This document shows positions 61,881-64,000 of a stretch of 64,000 nt of DNA, piece after piece. The stretch is from Shewanella sp. HN-41 (GTDB taxonomy: Bacteria > Pseudomonadota > Gammaproteobacteria > Enterobacterales > Shewanellaceae). The translations under genes and the position numbers were made by a program. The number at the start of each line of letters is the position of its first letter. Position 1 is the stretch's first letter. The stretch is from assembly GCF_000217915.1 (NCBI RefSeq), contig NZ_AFOZ01000044.1, positions 100,583-164,582 of the forward strand, in the 5' to 3' direction. The notes below the pieces were generated by a model. The model did no database searches and was not told the origin of the DNA. It saw only the letters and a program-made list of their open reading frames with translations.

Positions 61881-62348
61881 ATGAAAGTTATCGACCTAAA
61901 ATCGGCTCCGCAGCACATTCCACAACTGGCACAATGGCATCATCAAGAATGGGCACATTTAAGTTCTGCGGATGCCACAGTCACCACACTCATTGAGCAG
62001 ATGAGCGAGTACCTCACTGACGCCGCCATCCCTAAGATGTTTATCTGTGAAGAAGCCAATCAAGTCATGGGCTCCTCCTCATTAACCGCAGCAGATATGG
62101 ATACCCGAACCGACCTAAGCCCTTGGCTGGCCAATGTGTATGTTAATGCACACTATCGAAATAAAGGATTGGGGAAATTATTAGTCAATGCCGTCGTTGA
62201 TTATGCCAAAGCACTCGGATTACAAAAAATCTATTTGTTTACCGCAGACAAAGCAGACTTTTACCAGGCACTCGGTTGGTCAACAATTTCACGGGAAGAT
62301 TATATGGACGAGATGGTCACGATAATGGAATATGAATTTAATCATTAA
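61881..62348 (+). CDS. GNAT family N-acetyltransferase
   Basis: 155 residues from ATG 61881. WLANVYVNAHYRNKGLGKLLVNAVVDYAKALGLQKIYLFTAD is the acetyl-CoA binding core (motif RNKGLG), followed by YQALGWSTISREDYM. Substrate unknown. An upstream in-frame ATG at 61824 is possible but less family-like. Confidence 0.88.
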   Translation: MKVIDLKSAPQHIPQLAQWHHQEWAHLSSADATVTTLIEQMSEYLTDAAIPKMFICEEANQVMGSSSLTAADMDTRTDLSPWLANVYVNAHYRNKGLGKLLVNAVVDYAKALGLQKIYLFTADKADFYQALGWSTISREDYMDEMVTIMEYEFNH

Positions 62349-62461
62349 AGAAGTGAATGTTTAAGGAGAGTGAGCAAGCCCCACGACGGGCGTCGTGAAG
62401 CTGTACATGCGGGCTAAATATCTAGATGTGATATCCAATACTTAGCGACAAGCCAATGGCT

Positions 62462-62671
62462 TTAGTCAATTTCTATATCCACGCCGAAACGATTGGATAG
62501 TTGGCGTTGCTCGTGCAGAATTTCAATTCGGCGGCGAGTGTCTTGGGTCAACTTGTCTTTGAGGCGCAATCCACTGGTAACAGCGGCTTTTTTTGCTTTC
62601 TTGCTCTTCATCGGTAAATCAGTTGTCGTTGTATCCGTAGGACTCTCGATGGCTTGAGATTCGATAGACAT
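62462..62671 (-). CDS. Small basic conserved protein (69 aa), possibly PA3496-like
   Basis: 69 residues, MSIESQAIESPTDTTTTDLPMKSKKAKKAAVTSGLRLKDKLTQDTRRRIEILHEQRQLSNRF. Strong ribosome site AAAGGAGTTAGCT. The C-terminal RRRIEILHEQRQLSNRFG faintly resembles PA3496-family proteins (RRxIExxxExxxL); I am not sure. Confidence 0.6.
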   Translation of the reverse strand: MSIESQAIESPTDTTTTDLPMKSKKAKKAAVTSGLRLKDKLTQDTRRRIEILHEQRQLSNRFGVDIEID

Positions 62672-63070
62672 AGCTAACTCCTTTAATTAGAACCTTAAAT
62701 AGGTTCTTCCAGTAAATTCCTGCTCAAAACGTACAAACAGAATGAGTCAATTCACCATTCACTATCTAAGTAACTGATAACTTGGCGACACATAAACTTA
62801 CGTTCCATATCATTCACCTAAGCCAACAAGATTAGGGGGCACTAACATGGGTGAAAATAAGTGAGACGTAAGGTCAAAATGAAAAACTGAGTAATGATTT
62901 ATTTCATCGACGCAACAGAACCCTAACGAGCCCTAAATTTTCCGACGACAAAGCGGCTAACATAGGTAGAGAAAGAACAGATGATAATGCAGAAAGGTTG
63001 ATAAACTCGAGCGGCGAAGCGCTGTTGCACAACCATTAGGCTGCGCAACAGTACTACATCTAGCTTAGGT
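62672..63070. other. Intergenic stretch without a recognised gene
   Basis: About 400 bp between two minus-strand genes. I see no convincing coding frame, terminator or repeat; short frames here lack ribosome sites. Confidence 0.5.
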
Positions 63071-63583
63071 TTACGACTTATATGGCATAGCGCCGAGGTA
63101 ATCTTTCTTACCAATTTCAACACCATTGTGGCGTAAAATGGCATAGGCTGTTGTTATATGGAAGTATAAGTTAGGGATGGCATGCTCAATAGCAAACTCA
63201 TATCCAGTTAAATATTTTCCTTCCCAACGCGGTTGTGAGACATGAATCGTGGCCGCATTAGCAAAATCATCCACTTTGAACGTGGCTAAATAATCTAATA
63301 CAGAGCTAATACGAGTTTGTAACTCAGCTAAAGTCGTTTCACTATCATCGTGCTTTGGCACAGTATCTAAGTTATCGGTCAAACGTGCCACGCCAATTTT
63401 GGCAGTATCACAGGCAATTTGAACTTGGCGAATAAGGTTAAATTGATCCGGCGCTAAACGTGAGTTCAATAGCACTGTCATATCAACTTTCTTGAGGTTT
63501 GCGAAGCTCTCGCCCTTTTCAAGAATAACGCTTAAATTTTTCAGCATCTTGCTAAATTGTACAACCGTTAAATCATAAAGCAT
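63071..63583 (-). CDS. DUF1993 family protein
   Basis: 170 residues from ATG 63583, behind TGAGGTCA (MLYDLTVVQFSKMLKNLSVILEKGESFANLK). Long helical protein with PDQFNLIRQVQIACDTAKIGVARLT, the DUF1993 signature, and IPNLYFHITTAYAILRHNGVEIGKKDYLG at the end (DinB-like four-helix fold). Function unknown. The frame could extend 25 codons upstream, less family-like. Confidence 0.88.
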   Translation of the reverse strand: MLYDLTVVQFSKMLKNLSVILEKGESFANLKKVDMTVLLNSRLAPDQFNLIRQVQIACDTAKIGVARLTDNLDTVPKHDDSETTLAELQTRISSVLDYLATFKVDDFANAATIHVSQPRWEGKYLTGYEFAIEHAIPNLYFHITTAYAILRHNGVEIGKKDYLGAMPYKS

Positions 63584-63894
63584 GGCATTGACCTCAGTGA
63601 TGGACGCTACAAAACTGCAGCACTTAAGACTATCTTGGGGCAAATAACCCAATTTCAATCATTATTTCAATTTAAGTTTTTACTTAACAACAAAAACACC
63701 AAAATGAATGATATTAAGTAGATGAGAATAGTAAAAAAAGAGATGAGTTAAATAGAGGTAAAGTGTTTACCACGCGCTAAATACTTAAAATATGCTCAAA
63801 TCGACAACTATATTGAGGATGGGAGAAACTACAAAAATAAAGTAAAACCCGCTGTCGCTATAACAAAACCGCGATCTTCTGCAGCGCTGAAACG

Positions 63895-63920
63895 AAAAAA
63901 GCCTCATCTTTCGATGAGGC
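63895..63920 (-). terminator. Terminator downstream of the tRNA
   Basis: Minus-strand stem GCCTCATC / GATGAGGC with a GAAA loop and a TTTTTT run, 15 bp after the tRNA 3' end. Confidence 0.9.
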
Positions 63921-63934
63921 TTTCGTCTTAATGT

Positions 63935-64000
63935 TGGCGGAGCGGACGGGACTCGAACCCGCGACCCCCGGCGTGACAGGCCGGTATTCTAACCAACTGA
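63935..64000 (-). tRNA. tRNA-Asp (GTC), 3' part, cut by window edge
   Basis: Minus strand reads TCAGTTGGTTAGAATACC, anticodon arm CCGGCCTGTCACGCCGGG with anticodon GTC, T-arm GCGGGTTCGAGTCCCGT and an encoded CCA end. The first ~11 nt lie beyond the window. Any further tRNAs of the cluster would be to the right. Confidence 0.95.

Overview
The window looks like about 64 kb of chromosome from a Shewanella close to S. oneidensis. I infer this from the gene repertoire: TonB uptake, a Dcu carrier, an IDO-like haem protein, the SHP/diheme cytochrome c operon, many chemoreceptors and two-component systems, and DUF2986. The gene order, as I remember it, matches the S. oneidensis SO_4408-SO_4490 region. 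No database was searched. There is no prophage, integron, complete insertion sequence, CRISPR array or rRNA. The one tRNA, tRNA-Asp(GTC), is cut by the right edge.

Layout. 1-4.7 kb: 5' end of typA/bipA, then glnA behind a sigma-54 promoter and NtrC sites; a DUF4382 lipoprotein; and, oddly, a second copy of the glnA 3' end plus terminator. 5-10.2 kb: an atypical DAACS symporter, a two-gene tryptophan-cleavage operon (IDO/PrnB-like protein plus a frameshifted kynureninase-like enzyme) and a Dcu-type carrier. 10.2-16.4 kb: a TetR/metallo-beta-lactamase pair around a near-perfect operator, an M23 lipoprotein, a Fur-controlled TonB receptor and a Pmp3/YqaE peptide. 16.5-20.9 kb: a decayed GGDEF fragment, a pseudouridine synthase, and a PepSY-response regulator-histidine kinase operon.

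20.8-26 kb is a molybdenum block (modABC, moaACDE), with a structured Moco-riboswitch-like leader before moaA. 26-35 kb: ETF-quinone oxidoreductase, a chemoreceptor, a MOSC protein, a diguanylate cyclase and a PfkB kinase. 35.3-37.4 kb is ovoA (ovothiol synthesis), followed by a chemoreceptor gene reduced to its N-terminus. 38-42.3 kb: ppnP, then an electrophile-detoxification cluster (TetR, YqhD-like ADH, DJ-1-like protein, GST) carrying two near-identical operators. 42.5-45.7 kb: glnL/glnG (NtrB/NtrC) behind two overlapping perfect NtrC palindromes, closing the regulatory loop with glnA. 46.5-50.6 kb: fieF (frameshifted), cpxP and cpxRA with a perfect CpxR box. 50.6-54.5 kb: a sigma-54 activator divergent from an aldehyde dehydrogenase that has a textbook -24/-12 promoter. 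57.7-61.7 kb: a cytochrome b561 / SHP / diheme cytochrome c / PepSY / response regulator / kinase operon preceded by three 11-bp-spaced repeats.

Main oddities. Three genes (kynureninase-like, moaA, fieF) are broken by single-base changes in homopolymer runs, and in each the neighbouring frame restores the family sequence. The glnA tail is duplicated. A chemoreceptor has an internal deletion joining its N-terminus to its last codons. I see no wholly new multi-gene defence or mobile system. The best candidates for under-described biology are the IDO-like/kynureninase/atypical-DAACS neighbourhood and the SHP operon with its built-in sensor.
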